Assembly (NCBI GenBank): GCA_963816775.1
Contig: CAWFLX010000018.1
Coordinates: forward strand, 62,001 to 126,000
DNA: 64,000 nt
From: JAFAXD01 sp963816775
GTDB lineage: Bacteria > Pseudomonadota > Alphaproteobacteria > Rhizobiales > Xanthobacteraceae
Reading direction: 5' to 3'
Positions 1 through 8,324 of the stretch are shown here, in pieces (within the stretch, counting starts at the first letter, position 1; the number at the start of each line of letters is the position of its first letter). The notes under the pieces were generated by a model. That model had not been told where the DNA came from and did not search any database. It was given only the letters and a program-made list of their open reading frames with translations. Position numbers and translations under genes: made by a program.

Positions 1-1
1 T

Positions 2-79
2 CTGTGGGGCAATTCGACCGGAGTGGCACGGCTTGCGTTGCGGCGCTTCGGGAGAAGGGATGTGGACCTAGAGGCGTGA
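2..79 (+). CDS. possible 3' end of an upstream gene
   Basis: An open frame enters from the window edge and ends at TGA 77-79, reading 25 residues rich in Arg and Leu and ending DVDLEA. The next gene's TTG start is two bases after this stop, which would fit a tightly spaced operon. The fragment is too short to assign a family, and the other two forward frames also stay open for most of this stretch, so the call rests only on the spacing. Confidence 0.3.
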   Translation: MWGNSTGVARLALRRFGRRDVDLEA

Positions 80-80
80 T

Positions 81-638
81 TTGAACGCTCACGTATCGGC
101 AAATGCCTGGCCGGCGCTCGTACTGAACGCGGACTTCCGTCCGCTGAGCTACTATCCCCTGTCGTTGTGGTGTTGGCAGGACGCTATCAAGGCGGTCTTT
201 CTCGACCGCGTGAACATCGTCGCCCACTATGAGAAGGCGGTGCACAGCCCAAGCTTCGAGATGAAGCTGCCGAGCGTCGTATCGCTCAAGAACTTCGTTA
301 AGCCGTCAACGCACCCCGCCTTCACGCGGTTCAACGTGTTCTTGCGTGACAAATTCGCCTGCCAGTATTGCGGCTCGCGCGACGACCTGACGTTCGACCA
401 CATCGTGCCGCGCTCGCGTGGCGGCCACACGACCTGGATCAACGTCGTCGCCGCTTGTTCGAGCTGCAACTTGCAGAAAGGCAACATGACCCCAGCGGAA
501 GCCGGCATGTGGCCCTCGCAGATGCCGTTCCAGCCCTCGGTGCAGCACCTGCATCGCAACGGCCGCTTGTTCCCGCCCAACTATTTGCACGATAGCTGGT
601 TGGATTATCTTTATTGGGATACGGAACTGGAGCCGTAG
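81..638 (+). CDS. HNH endonuclease family protein
   Basis: This 185-residue protein carries a compact HNH nuclease fold. A CQYCG zinc knuckle near residue 95 is followed by the beta-beta-metal core (TFDHIVPRSRGG, then N) and a second CSSC pair, so four cysteines likely bind a structural zinc. Family members are DNA endonucleases, but this 185-aa type is a widespread chromosomal form of unknown target. The start is TTG at 81 with an AGAGG ribosome-binding site six bases before it. No methyltransferase or toxin partner is adjacent, so a restriction role is not supported. Confidence 0.85.
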   Translation: MNAHVSANAWPALVLNADFRPLSYYPLSLWCWQDAIKAVFLDRVNIVAHYEKAVHSPSFEMKLPSVVSLKNFVKPSTHPAFTRFNVFLRDKFACQYCGSRDDLTFDHIVPRSRGGHTTWINVVAACSSCNLQKGNMTPAEAGMWPSQMPFQPSVQHLHRNGRLFPPNYLHDSWLDYLYWDTELEP

Positions 639-651
639 GCGTTCGTCGCCG

Positions 652-2368
652 ATGTCCCACTCCCGGCCGGCCGCATTCCTCGATCGCGATGGCGTCATCA
701 ACGTCGATCGCGGCTACGTGCATCGACCCGACCAAATCGAATGGGTTCCGGGCGCGATCGAAAGCGTGCGCCGCCTCAACCATCTCGGCTACCGGGTTGT
801 GGTGATCACCAACCAGGCCGGCGTTGCCTACGGACTTTATGGCGAGGACAGCGTATTCGCCTTGCACGACTGGATGCGTGAGCAGCTCGCCGCGCACGGC
901 GCGGTCGTCGATGCGTTCTATCATTGCCCCTACCATCCGGAGGGGAGCGTGGCCGAGTTCCGTCGCAGCCATATCGACCGCAAGCCCGCGCCGGGCATGA
1001 TCTTGCGCGCGTTCTCCGACCTCGCAATCGACAAGGACGCAAGCTTCCTGATTGGCGATCGGGAGAGCGACATCGCGGCCGCACAAGCTGCCGGCATTCC
1101 GGGCTTCCTGTTCGCCGGGGGCGATCTTTTGGCCTTCCTCGAAACGTGCCTCGCCGGCTGCGGCAACCCTTCCGGCGCGACCAAGATCACCACGGGCGGA
1201 GGTCCGGACCCGCAAGAGAGGTTCCCGCTGCTGCGCCAAGCGTTGCCGCCGCTGCTTGATTGGATCAGGACCGACGCGTTGCCGTTCTGGGGCAGTGTCG
1301 GCGTCGATTGGGCGCGCGGCGGCTTTCACGAGCGCCTCGACCTTGATGGGCGCCCGCTCGAACAGGCTCCCAAGCGCCTCATGGTGCAAGGCCGCCAACT
1401 CTACGTCTACTGTCACGCCGGCGTGCTTGGCTGGTATCCGGACGCCCGCCGCCTGGCAGACCGTTGTGTCGACTACATGATGGCGTCGTTCTATCGGCCC
1501 GACGGCAACGCCGGCTTCGCACATTCGCTCGCCCCGGATGGCCGCGTTGCCGACGCGACCCGCGACACCTACGGGCATGCCTTCGCGCTCTTGGGGTTCG
1601 CCTGGTACCACCGCCTGACCGGCGATCGCGACGTCCTCAATGTCGCGGATGAAGTCCTTGAGTTCCTCGACCGAAGCCTCGCTGCCGCGCCCGGCGGTTA
1701 TCTCGACGCCATGCCGCTGCGCGATGCGATCCGCCGGCAAAACCCGCACATGCATCTCTTCGAAGCGCTGCTCGCGCTTGAAGCCGCAACGCGCGACGGA
1801 AAATATCTGGCGCGAGCTTCCGAACTGTTCGGCTTATTCTCGACCCGATTCTTCCAACGAGCGACCGGCACGCTCGTCGAATATCTGACCGAGGATCTCG
1901 TTCCGCTTGTTGACGCGCGCGGCAACGTGACGGAACCCGGGCATCATTACGAGTGGATCTGGCTGTTGCGCAATTTTGACACGCGCTTCCGAGCGAGATG
2001 TCGAGAGCTTCTGCGCGGCGCTCTATGCGCATGCCGACCGCTATGGCTGGGACGCGCAGGGCTACGTGGTCGACGAAGTGGACACTTCGGGAACCATCGT
2101 GAAAAGCGACCGGCGCTCGTGGCCGCACGCAGAAGGCCTCAAGGCGAACATCGTGGAGGGAGAGCGCGGGCGAGCGGGTTGCGATCAGAGGGCGGTGCAT
2201 TGTATCACCCGGCTCACCGATACGTTTATCGGCAAGCCAACGCGTGGCGGTTGGATCGATCACGTCGACGCGACGGGTGCTCCGCTCGTCAACATGATGC
2301 CGGCGAGCACGCTCTATCATCTGTTCGGGGCTGCCGCGGAGGCTGCGCGGGTGTCTCACACGCCGTAG
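652..2368 (+). pseudogene. HAD phosphatase / AGE-family sugar isomerase fusion, frameshifted
   Basis: The N-terminal ~165 residues are a GmhB-like HAD phosphatase (LDRDGVINVD nucleophile motif, ITNQAG, later RKPAPG and GDRESD). From about residue 195 the protein becomes an N-acylglucosamine 2-epimerase / mannose isomerase-type alpha/alpha barrel (GFHERLD, HLFEALLALE). At 1974-1977 a TTTT run shifts the frame: removing one T joins RNLTRASERDVES and the expected RSWPHAEGLKA C-terminal segment, which ends at TAG 2366-2368. Both halves look intact, so this is either a very recent lesion or a base-call error. The fusion would link phosphate removal and isomerisation of a sugar, consistent with the epimerase and dehydrogenase genes next to it. 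It overlaps the convergent epimerase by 13 bp. Confidence 0.8.
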
Positions 2369-3366
2369 TAGGCCCGGTACCAGGCCACGAACTCAGCCAC
2401 CCCCTTTGCAACCGGCGTGTTAGGGCGAAAGCCGGTCAGCCGCTCGAGCAGACCGGTGTCTGCAAAGGTTGCCGGCACGTCACCAGGCTGCATCGGCAGA
2501 TAATTTCGCACCGATCGTTTGCCGATGCTGTTCTCGATCGCCTCGATGAACGTGAGCAACCCCACGGGTTGCCCATTGCCGATATTGACCACACGATACG
2601 GCGCAGCCGGACTCAATCCGAGCGCTTCTTCGGTTAGATCGTGCGCGACCGGCGCGGTCGGAACAACGTCGACCAGTAGAATGATCCCCTTCGCGATATC
2701 GTCCACATAGGTGAAGTCGCGATCCATGTCGCCGTAGTTGTAGACGTCGATCGGCGCGTCCTCGAGAATCGCTTTGGTGAATTTGAACAGTGCCATGTCC
2801 GGCCGGCCCCAGGGGCCATACACGCTGAAGAACCTGAAGACTGTGGTCGGGATTTTCCACAAGTGGGCATAACTGTGCGCCATCGCTTCACTCGCCTTCT
2901 TGGTGGCGGCGTAGAGCGTGAGCGGATGATCGGTGCGATCGCTTTCCTCGAACGGCATTTTGGTGTTGGCGCCGTAGACCGAGCTCGTCGATGCCAGCAG
3001 GAGATGCTTGGGCTGATGTTCGCGGGCGAGCTCCAACAGGTTGAACGTGCCAACCACGTTGGCATCGATGTAGGCGCGCGGATTCTCGACGCTGTAGCGC
3101 ACACCGGCCTGAGCCGCGAGGTGGATGACAACGTCCGGACGACAGTTTTGATAGACGCCCGTCAGCGCCGGTATGTCCTCCAACATCAGCTCGTGGGCGG
3201 AAAAGCCCGGAGATTGCAACAGCAATCCGTGCCGGCGCCGTTTCAGCGCGACGTCGTAATACGGCGTCATCCCGTCAACGCCGACCACCTGGTGCCCCGC
3301 GCGGACGAGCTCCTTGGCAACATGAAAGCCGATGAAGCCCGCGGTACCAGTCACCAGGAAGCGCAC
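2356..3366 (-). CDS. NAD-dependent nucleotide-sugar epimerase (UDP-glucuronate 4-epimerase-like)
   Basis: An extended short-chain dehydrogenase of 336 residues. It shows the NAD Rossmann motif GTAGFIG at the N terminus, the STSSVYG active-site strand and the YAATKK (YxxxK) catalytic pair, and DMDRDFTYVDD typical of UDP-sugar epimerases such as UDP-glucuronate 4-epimerases. I place the start at GTG 3366 because GGAG lies eight bases upstream and the Rossmann strand begins at once; the frame stays open to an ATG at 3414 that would add 16 non-conserved residues. It probably acts in surface polysaccharide precursor synthesis together with the dehydrogenase upstream. The exact sugar substrate is inferred. 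Confidence 0.85.
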   Translation of the reverse strand: MRFLVTGTAGFIGFHVAKELVRAGHQVVGVDGMTPYYDVALKRRRHGLLLQSPGFSAHELMLEDIPALTGVYQNCRPDVVIHLAAQAGVRYSVENPRAYIDANVVGTFNLLELAREHQPKHLLLASTSSVYGANTKMPFEESDRTDHPLTLYAATKKASEAMAHSYAHLWKIPTTVFRFFSVYGPWGRPDMALFKFTKAILEDAPIDVYNYGDMDRDFTYVDDIAKGIILLVDVVPTAPVAHDLTEEALGLSPAAPYRVVNIGNGQPVGLLTFIEAIENSIGKRSVRNYLPMQPGDVPATFADTGLLERLTGFRPNTPVAKGVAEFVAWYRAYYGV

Positions 3367-3501
3367 GGCGTCTTCTCCATTGCGGCGGCGTTCAAAGGAT
3401 TTGGGCGCTTCCAATCAATGGCCCTGCCCAACATCCGGCGCGAGCGATCGACGCGAACCGGATCGCACGGCTCAAGCGCGGTCTGGCTCAAAGCTCAGCC
3501 A

Positions 3502-4836
3502 TTATGCCTTCACGACGTTGTCGCCGCTGACCCCGGCGCGCGCGCAGGCGTTGCGCGTGTCGACGACCAGCTTTGCGTGCTTGGCGAGTGCGGCGTAGTC
3601 GACACCGTCGTGATCGGTCGCGATCAACACCGCGTCATAGCTGCGAAGAGCCCCCTCGTCCCACTTGATGGAGGGCCGGCCCGCGAGCGCAGGATGATCC
3701 CGCGTTTTGGGAATGGCCGCGACGTGGGGGTCGAAGAACGCCGTCTTGGCTCCCTCGCGCTCCAACAGTTCGATCAGCTTGAACGCCGGGCTTTCGCGAA
3801 TGTCTTCCACGTTTTTCTTGTAGGCTATGCCCACGATCAGAACGCTTGCATCGCGCAACCCGCGCCCGTAGCGCTTATTGAGAGCATCGGCGATCTTGCC
3901 GATGACGTAGCGCGGCATTGAAATGTTGATTTCGCCGGCAAGCTCGATGAAGCGCGTGGAAATCTCGTACTCGCGCGCCTTCCAGGTCAGATAGAACGGG
4001 TCGATCGGAATGCAGTGCCCACCCAGGCCGGGCCCCGGATAAAACGGCATATAGCCAAACGGCTTGGATTTGGCCGCTTCGATGACTTCCCAGACATCGA
4101 TACCCATGGCGTCGTAGATCATCTTGAGTTCGTTCACGAGCGCGATGTTGACCGCACGAAAGATGTTCTCGGTGAGCTTGACCGCCTCGGCGACCTTGGT
4201 CGACGACACTGGAATTGTCCGACTCACGATCGACCCGTACATCGCGCTGGCAAGCCTGAGCGCGACCGGGTCGTCGCCGCCTACCACCTTCGGAATCGAT
4301 TTGGTCGAAAAGTCCTGATTGCCGGGATCTTCGCGCTCCGGCGAAAATGCCAGATAGAAATCCCGCCCGCTCTTCAGCCCGTTCTGTTCCAGAATCGGCT
4401 TGATTACTTCGATTGTCGTGCCGGGCCAGGTCGTCGACTCCAGCACGATGAGCTGTCCCGATCGCAGATGCGACGCGATCGCCTGCGCGGTGCCCTCGAC
4501 ATAGGTCAGGTCAGGTTCGCGATGCGCTGTCAGGGGCGTCGGCACGCAGATCACGATCGCGTCGGCTTGGCTCAGGTCGGAAATCTTGGCCGTCGCGCGC
4601 AAGCGCCCGGCCTGCACGGCGGTCGCAACCTCGGTACTCGGGATGTGTTTGAGATAGCTTTTGCCGCCGTTGATTGCGTCGACTTTTTCGCGATCGATGT
4701 CGAAGCCGATGACACGAAAGCCTGCGGTCCAGGCCGCGAGAGCAAGCGGCATTCCGACATATCCGAGACCGATAATGCCGATCGCGGCGCGCTTCTCGCG
4801 GTAGAGCGATTCCAGGTCAGACGAGGAACTGGTCAT
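3502..4836 (-). CDS. UDP-N-acetyl-sugar / UDP-glucose 6-dehydrogenase (WecC/WbpA type)
   Basis: This 444-residue NAD-dependent enzyme oxidises C6 of a nucleotide sugar to the uronate. It contains the N-terminal NAD fold (GIIGLGYVGMPLA), ESTTWPGTT, the SPEREDPGN segment seen in WbpA/WecC rather than classical Ugd, and the catalytic cysteine in GLGGHCIPIDPFY. The C-terminal UDP-binding domain (AYKKNVEDIRESP) is complete. The ATG at 4836 is chosen; the frame is open upstream but that stretch runs into the palindromic repeat beginning nine bases before the ATG. It precedes the epimerase on the same strand with a 135-bp gap, so the two may be cotranscribed. Confidence 0.88.
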   Translation of the reverse strand: MTSSSSDLESLYREKRAAIGIIGLGYVGMPLALAAWTAGFRVIGFDIDREKVDAINGGKSYLKHIPSTEVATAVQAGRLRATAKISDLSQADAIVICVPTPLTAHREPDLTYVEGTAQAIASHLRSGQLIVLESTTWPGTTIEVIKPILEQNGLKSGRDFYLAFSPEREDPGNQDFSTKSIPKVVGGDDPVALRLASAMYGSIVSRTIPVSSTKVAEAVKLTENIFRAVNIALVNELKMIYDAMGIDVWEVIEAAKSKPFGYMPFYPGPGLGGHCIPIDPFYLTWKAREYEISTRFIELAGEINISMPRYVIGKIADALNKRYGRGLRDASVLIVGIAYKKNVEDIRESPAFKLIELLEREGAKTAFFDPHVAAIPKTRDHPALAGRPSIKWDEGALRSYDAVLIATDHDGVDYAALAKHAKLVVDTRNACARAGVSGDNVVKA

Positions 4837-4844
4837 TCTGCAGC

Positions 4845-4920
4845 CTAGTGCCCCGTTTCCGAAGTTCGTGATACATCGCGGCACCCTCTGACACGAACTT
4901 CGGAAACAAAGGGGCACTAG
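4845..4920. repeat. palindromic element A, copy 1 (76 bp)
   Basis: A near-perfect inverted repeat bounded at both ends by CTAG. The left arm CTAGTGCCCC-GTTTCCGAAGTTCGTG is mirrored by the right arm with a three-base AAA bulge. The loop contains CGCGGCA. It begins eight bases beyond the ATG of the nucleotide-sugar dehydrogenase, so it would form that gene's 5' untranslated region. A second full copy is at 50306-50381 and half a copy at 38581-38624. Confidence 0.9.
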
Positions 4921-4933
4921 CAAGTATTTGATT

Positions 4934-5011
4934 CTAGTGCCGCTTATCGATTTGAAGTTCCTGGACGAGCTTGCGGCAGGTGGTGCAGGAACTTCAAATC
5001 GGCGGCACTAG
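4934..5011. repeat. palindromic element B, copy 1 (78 bp)
   Basis: A second CTAG-bounded inverted repeat 13 bp after element A. Arms begin CTAGTGCCGC and contain GATTTGAAGTTCCTG; the loop holds GAGCTTGCGGCA. It shares the outer CTAGTGC and inner GAAGTTC blocks with element A, so A and B look like diverged relatives. The same A-spacer-B order and exact lengths recur at 50306-50472. Confidence 0.9.
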
Positions 5012-5169
5012 CTTGGCAACGACGGGCACTCGCTTTTCAACGCGCGTTTCCATGTCATATCTGGGCCAAATTTGCCAATGGTTTCAGGCACCATCCGGAT
5101 CGCCCGTGTCGGCCACGGGTACGATCCCGGTTCTTTGACGGCACCAACACGAGCCGATATAGCTCGCGC

Positions 5170-6360
5170 ATGAATCAAGAACAGAACGCCGCTTCCTGGT
5201 CCGAGATCACCCCCACGGCGCTGCTGGTGCTTGCCGACGGCACGGTGCTCGAGGGAACCGGCTTTGGCGCCGTCGGTCACGCGGTGGGTGAGGTCTGCTT
5301 CAACACCGCGATGACGGGTTACCAGGAAATTCTCACCGATCCGTCGTACGCCGGTCAGATCATCACATTCACGTTTCCGCATATCGGGAACGTCGGCACC
5401 AACGACGAAGACATCGAGACCGTTAACATGGCGGCTACGCCGGGCGCGCGTGGGGTCGTCCTCGGTACGGCGATTACAGCCCCGTCGAACTATCGAGCGG
5501 CGCAGCACCTCGACGAGTGGCTCAAGCGAAGGGGCGTCATCGGCTTGTCCGGCATCGATACGCGCGCGCTCACGAGCCTGATCCGAGGCAAGGGCATGCC
5601 CAACGCGGTGATCGCGCATGCGCCCGACGGACGGTTTGATCGAGATGCGTTGAAGGATGAAGCGCGCGCGTGGCCAGGCCTTGTCGGCATGGATCTGGTT
5701 CCGATGGTCACGTCGGCGCAGCGCTTTACCTGGGACGAGACCCCATGGGTATGGGGCGAAGGCTATGGTCGCCAGCAAGCGCCGGAGTTTCACGTCGTCG
5801 CCGTCGACTACGGCATCAAGCGGAATATCTTGCGGCTGCTCGCCGGCACCGGTTCGAAGGTGACTGTGGTTCCAGCGCAAACCTCTGCCGACGACATTCT
5901 GGCGCTTGAGCCCGACGGCGTATTTCTCTCGAACGGACCCGGCGATCCCGCGGCAACCGGCGAATATGCCGTGCCGGTTATCAGCCGGTTGATCGATAGT
6001 GGAATTCCAACATTCGGCATTTGCCTCGGCCATCAGATGCTGGGCATCGCACTCGGCGGGCGTACCCAGAAGATGCATCAAGGTCATCACGGCGCGAACC
6101 ATCCGGTCAAAGACCTTGCGACCGGCAAGGTCGAGATCACTTCCATGAATCACGGCTTTGCTGTCGAGCGCGAGAGCCTGCCCGCGGGCGTCAAGGAAAC
6201 GCACGTTTCGCTATTTGACGGGTCGAACTGCGGAATCGCGCTCGACGACCGCCCGGTCTTCTCGGTGCAATATCATCCGGAGGCTTCGCCCGGCCCGCGC
6301 GACAGCCACTATTTGTTCGACCAGTTCGCCCGATTGATGCGCGCCCATAAGCGACGCTGA
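5170..6360 (+). CDS. carA: carbamoyl-phosphate synthase small subunit
   Basis: The glutamine amidotransferase subunit of carbamoyl-phosphate synthetase, supplying ammonia from glutamine for arginine and pyrimidine synthesis. The 396 residues have the usual two parts: the N-terminal small-subunit domain (GTGFGAVGHAVGEVCFNT, MTGYQEILTDPSY) and a class I amidotransferase domain with SNGPGDP, the nucleophile in FGICLGHQMLG and the His/Glu pair in QYHPEASPGP. All catalytic residues are present and the length is normal. carB is not in the window. The gene is divergent from the sugar dehydrogenase, with the palindromic repeats between them. Confidence 0.97.
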   Translation: MNQEQNAASWSEITPTALLVLADGTVLEGTGFGAVGHAVGEVCFNTAMTGYQEILTDPSYAGQIITFTFPHIGNVGTNDEDIETVNMAATPGARGVVLGTAITAPSNYRAAQHLDEWLKRRGVIGLSGIDTRALTSLIRGKGMPNAVIAHAPDGRFDRDALKDEARAWPGLVGMDLVPMVTSAQRFTWDETPWVWGEGYGRQQAPEFHVVAVDYGIKRNILRLLAGTGSKVTVVPAQTSADDILALEPDGVFLSNGPGDPAATGEYAVPVISRLIDSGIPTFGICLGHQMLGIALGGRTQKMHQGHHGANHPVKDLATGKVEITSMNHGFAVERESLPAGVKETHVSLFDGSNCGIALDDRPVFSVQYHPEASPGPRDSHYLFDQFARLMRAHKRR

Positions 6361-6426
6361 TCGAGCCGCAACGAATTGAAGGTCTGGATCGCCGGGCCGC
6401 CAAGAAGGTGACGCGCCTTGCGGCGA

Positions 6427-6501
<75 letters not shown>

Positions 6502-6623
6502 GAAGACCCGGTCCTATATCGGTTCGCTGCAAACGAAGCAAGCACGCGCCCAACGGCTGTGCGCTTACCCGGATCGTGCAACGCGGGATCGAGGCTGGGG
6601 TGTCGGCAAGCGCAAGGCCCGGC

Positions 6624-6983
6624 TTACGCGGCCAGCATCTTCTGAACTTCGTTGACCAGCTCGCGCAGATGAAAAGGCTTGGACAGAACTTTGGCGTGCC
6701 GAGGCGCGGTGGAATCTGGGTTGAGCGCAACCGCCGCAAAGCCGGTGATGAACATGATCTTGATGTCGGGATCGAGTTCGGCGGCCCGGCGTGCGAGTTC
6801 GATGCCGTCCATCTCCGGCATGACAATGTCGGTCAGCAGCAACTCGAACGGCTCCTCACGCAGCCGTTGATAGGCCGACAGACCGTTGTCGTAGGAGATC
6901 ACGTCAAAGCCGGCGTTCTGCAGCGCCTTCAACAGGAACCGCCGCATATCGGTATCGTCTTCAGCCAATAGAATCTTCGTCAT
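6624..6983 (-). CDS. cpdR: single-domain response regulator CpdR
   Basis: A stand-alone receiver domain of 119 residues with acidic pocket AEDD near residues 7-10, phosphoacceptor Asp52 in LLLTDIVMPEMDG, and the conserved lysine in LSKPFHLRELV. Length, sequence and position beside an N-formylglutamate amidohydrolase gene match CpdR, which in Caulobacter localises ClpXP to the pole and controls CtrA turnover when unphosphorylated. That role is taken from the family, not shown here. The start ATG 6983 is used because the receiver fold begins there; 15 upstream in-frame residues are not conserved-looking. Confidence 0.9.
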   Translation of the reverse strand: MTKILLAEDDTDMRRFLLKALQNAGFDVISYDNGLSAYQRLREEPFELLLTDIVMPEMDGIELARRAAELDPDIKIMFITGFAAVALNPDSTAPRHAKVLSKPFHLRELVNEVQKMLAA

Positions 6984-7205
6984 GTCACGACCCGCCCCGG
7001 CCCAGTTACGCAGAACCACGGGAGCCAACGGCCCGTGCCCACCCCGTTTTTCTGCCTTCCATAAGCCAGATTGGCGGTAAACACGGGGTGAATTACACGG
7101 GCTTGGCGGCGCAGCGCCTTCGTGTGAACAATGTCATGCCTAAGACCGGGTAAAGTGCTATGACCGCCCGGGGCATCAACGAAGCCTACGTCCTCGACAT
7201 TTATC

Positions 7206-8093
7206 ATGACCGCAGCCCGCGACGAACTCGATCCGCCGTTCGAAATCCTTGAACCGCAGGACTGGCGCAGCCCGATTGTTTTCAATTCCCCGCACAGCGG
7301 GAGCGTCTATCCGCGCGCGTTCCTGGCTTACGCCCAGCTTGATCTCGCAACCCTGCGGCGGTCGGAAGACTCGTTCGTCGACGAATTGTTCGCGGGCGTC
7401 GTCGGGTGCGGCTTCCCGCTCATGCGCGCCCATTTCCCGCGCTGCTACGTCGACGTCAACCGCGAGCCCTACGAGCTCGACCCGCGCATGTTCGATGGCC
7501 GGCTGCCGTCGTTTGCCAACACGCGTTCGATGCGGGTCGCCGGCGGGCTCGGGACGGTCGCGCGTGTCGTTGGCGACGCCCACGAGATTTACGACCAACG
7601 CATCCCGGTCGATGACGCGCTGCAGCGGATCGAGGGCCTCTACAAGCCCTACCACCGGGCGCTGCGCCGGCTGATCACCGCCCTACACCGTGATTTTGGG
7701 GCCGCTGTCTTGATCGACTGCCATTCCATGCCATCGGTAGCGGGGAGCAAGGACGATCGGCCACGGTCCGATTTCGTGCTTGGCGACCGCTACGGCACAA
7801 GCTGCGTTCCGGTGATCGCCGAGACCATCGACGCGACGCTGGCCGGCTTCGGCTACACGGTAAGCCGCAACAAGCCCTACGCGGGGGGCTTCATCACCGA
7901 GCACTACGGCAACCCTTCGGTGGGCGTGCACGCCATCCAGCTTGAGGTCAACCGAGCCCTCTACATGGACGAGCGCCGCTATGAGCGGTCGGAGAGTTTT
8001 GCCAAGCTAGCCGCCCACCTCGTCTCGCTGGCGGATCGGGTGGCGGACATCCCGCTGGAAGAGATGCGTCCATACCAGGCGGCCGCCGAATAG
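7206..8093 (+). CDS. N-formylglutamate amidohydrolase family protein
   Basis: A 295-residue zinc-dependent amidohydrolase of the HutG-like family. Family hallmarks are FNSPHSG near residue 29, RAHFPRCYVDVNRE with DVNR, and DCHSMPS (metal-binding DCHS) near residue 170, followed by GGFITEHYG and QLEVNRALYMDE. HutG-type enzymes hydrolyse N-formyl-L-glutamate in histidine degradation, but no other hut gene is nearby, so the physiological substrate is open. It is divergent from cpdR across 222 bp, a pairing conserved in rhizobia. Confidence 0.88.
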   Translation: MTAARDELDPPFEILEPQDWRSPIVFNSPHSGSVYPRAFLAYAQLDLATLRRSEDSFVDELFAGVVGCGFPLMRAHFPRCYVDVNREPYELDPRMFDGRLPSFANTRSMRVAGGLGTVARVVGDAHEIYDQRIPVDDALQRIEGLYKPYHRALRRLITALHRDFGAAVLIDCHSMPSVAGSKDDRPRSDFVLGDRYGTSCVPVIAETIDATLAGFGYTVSRNKPYAGGFITEHYGNPSVGVHAIQLEVNRALYMDERRYERSESFAKLAAHLVSLADRVADIPLEEMRPYQAAAE

Positions 8094-8135
8094 GCGATGG
8101 TCGCAGTCGCCGTGTGCGTCCGAACCGGCCCCAAG

Positions 8136-8167
8136 AAAAAAGGGCCGCTCGCGGTTGCAAGCGGCCC
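8136..8167 (-). terminator. Rho-independent terminator of the sRNA
   Basis: An eight-pair GC-rich stem (8160-8167 with 8142-8149) around a 10-nt loop is followed on the minus strand by six T's (8141-8136). The T-tract is on the minus strand only, so it terminates the antisense-oriented transcript and not the flanking plus-strand genes. Confidence 0.85.
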
Positions 8168-8229
8168 AAGTCTAGGGAGGAAACGCCCAAGGAGGGCGGC
8201 AGTAACACGACGAAGTCGCGTTACCGCAC
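8136..8229 (-). ncRNA. trans-acting sRNA, resembling the alpha-r8 / MmgR family
   Basis: On the minus strand, between two plus-strand genes, lie a promoter, two hairpins and a Rho-independent terminator. Hairpin 1 has arms GTAACGCGAC and GTCGTGTTAC; hairpin 2 is CGCCC-TCCTT-GGGCG. Then comes a single-stranded TTTCCTCCCT and a terminator (GGGCCGCT stem, 10-nt loop, six T's ending at 8136). The CCUCC motifs could pair with Shine-Dalgarno sequences. The linker motif and the location near N-formylglutamate amidohydrolase match what I recall of the rhizobial alpha-r8/MmgR sRNAs; that identity is from memory, the structure is read directly. Confidence 0.75.
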
Positions 8230-8235
8230 TGCAAT

Positions 8236-8264
8236 AATATGCCACCGCGTCGCACAAAAAGCAA
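8236..8264 (-). promoter_or_regulatory. sigma-70-type promoter of the sRNA
   Basis: The minus strand reads TTGCTT (8264-8259), a 17-bp spacer and CATATT (8241-8236). Transcription would begin near 8229, giving a ~94-nt RNA that ends at the T-tract at 8136. Confidence 0.55.
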
Positions 8265-8324
8265 GGGGTAAATCCCAGTTAACCCCATGTGTGATGCTGC
8301 CATACCCCACCAACGGTGCCCGCA

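Noticed and set aside
6984..7205. CtrA-binding site in the cpdR upstream region
   Set aside because: No TTAA-N7-TTAA pair was found; only isolated partial half-sites are present.
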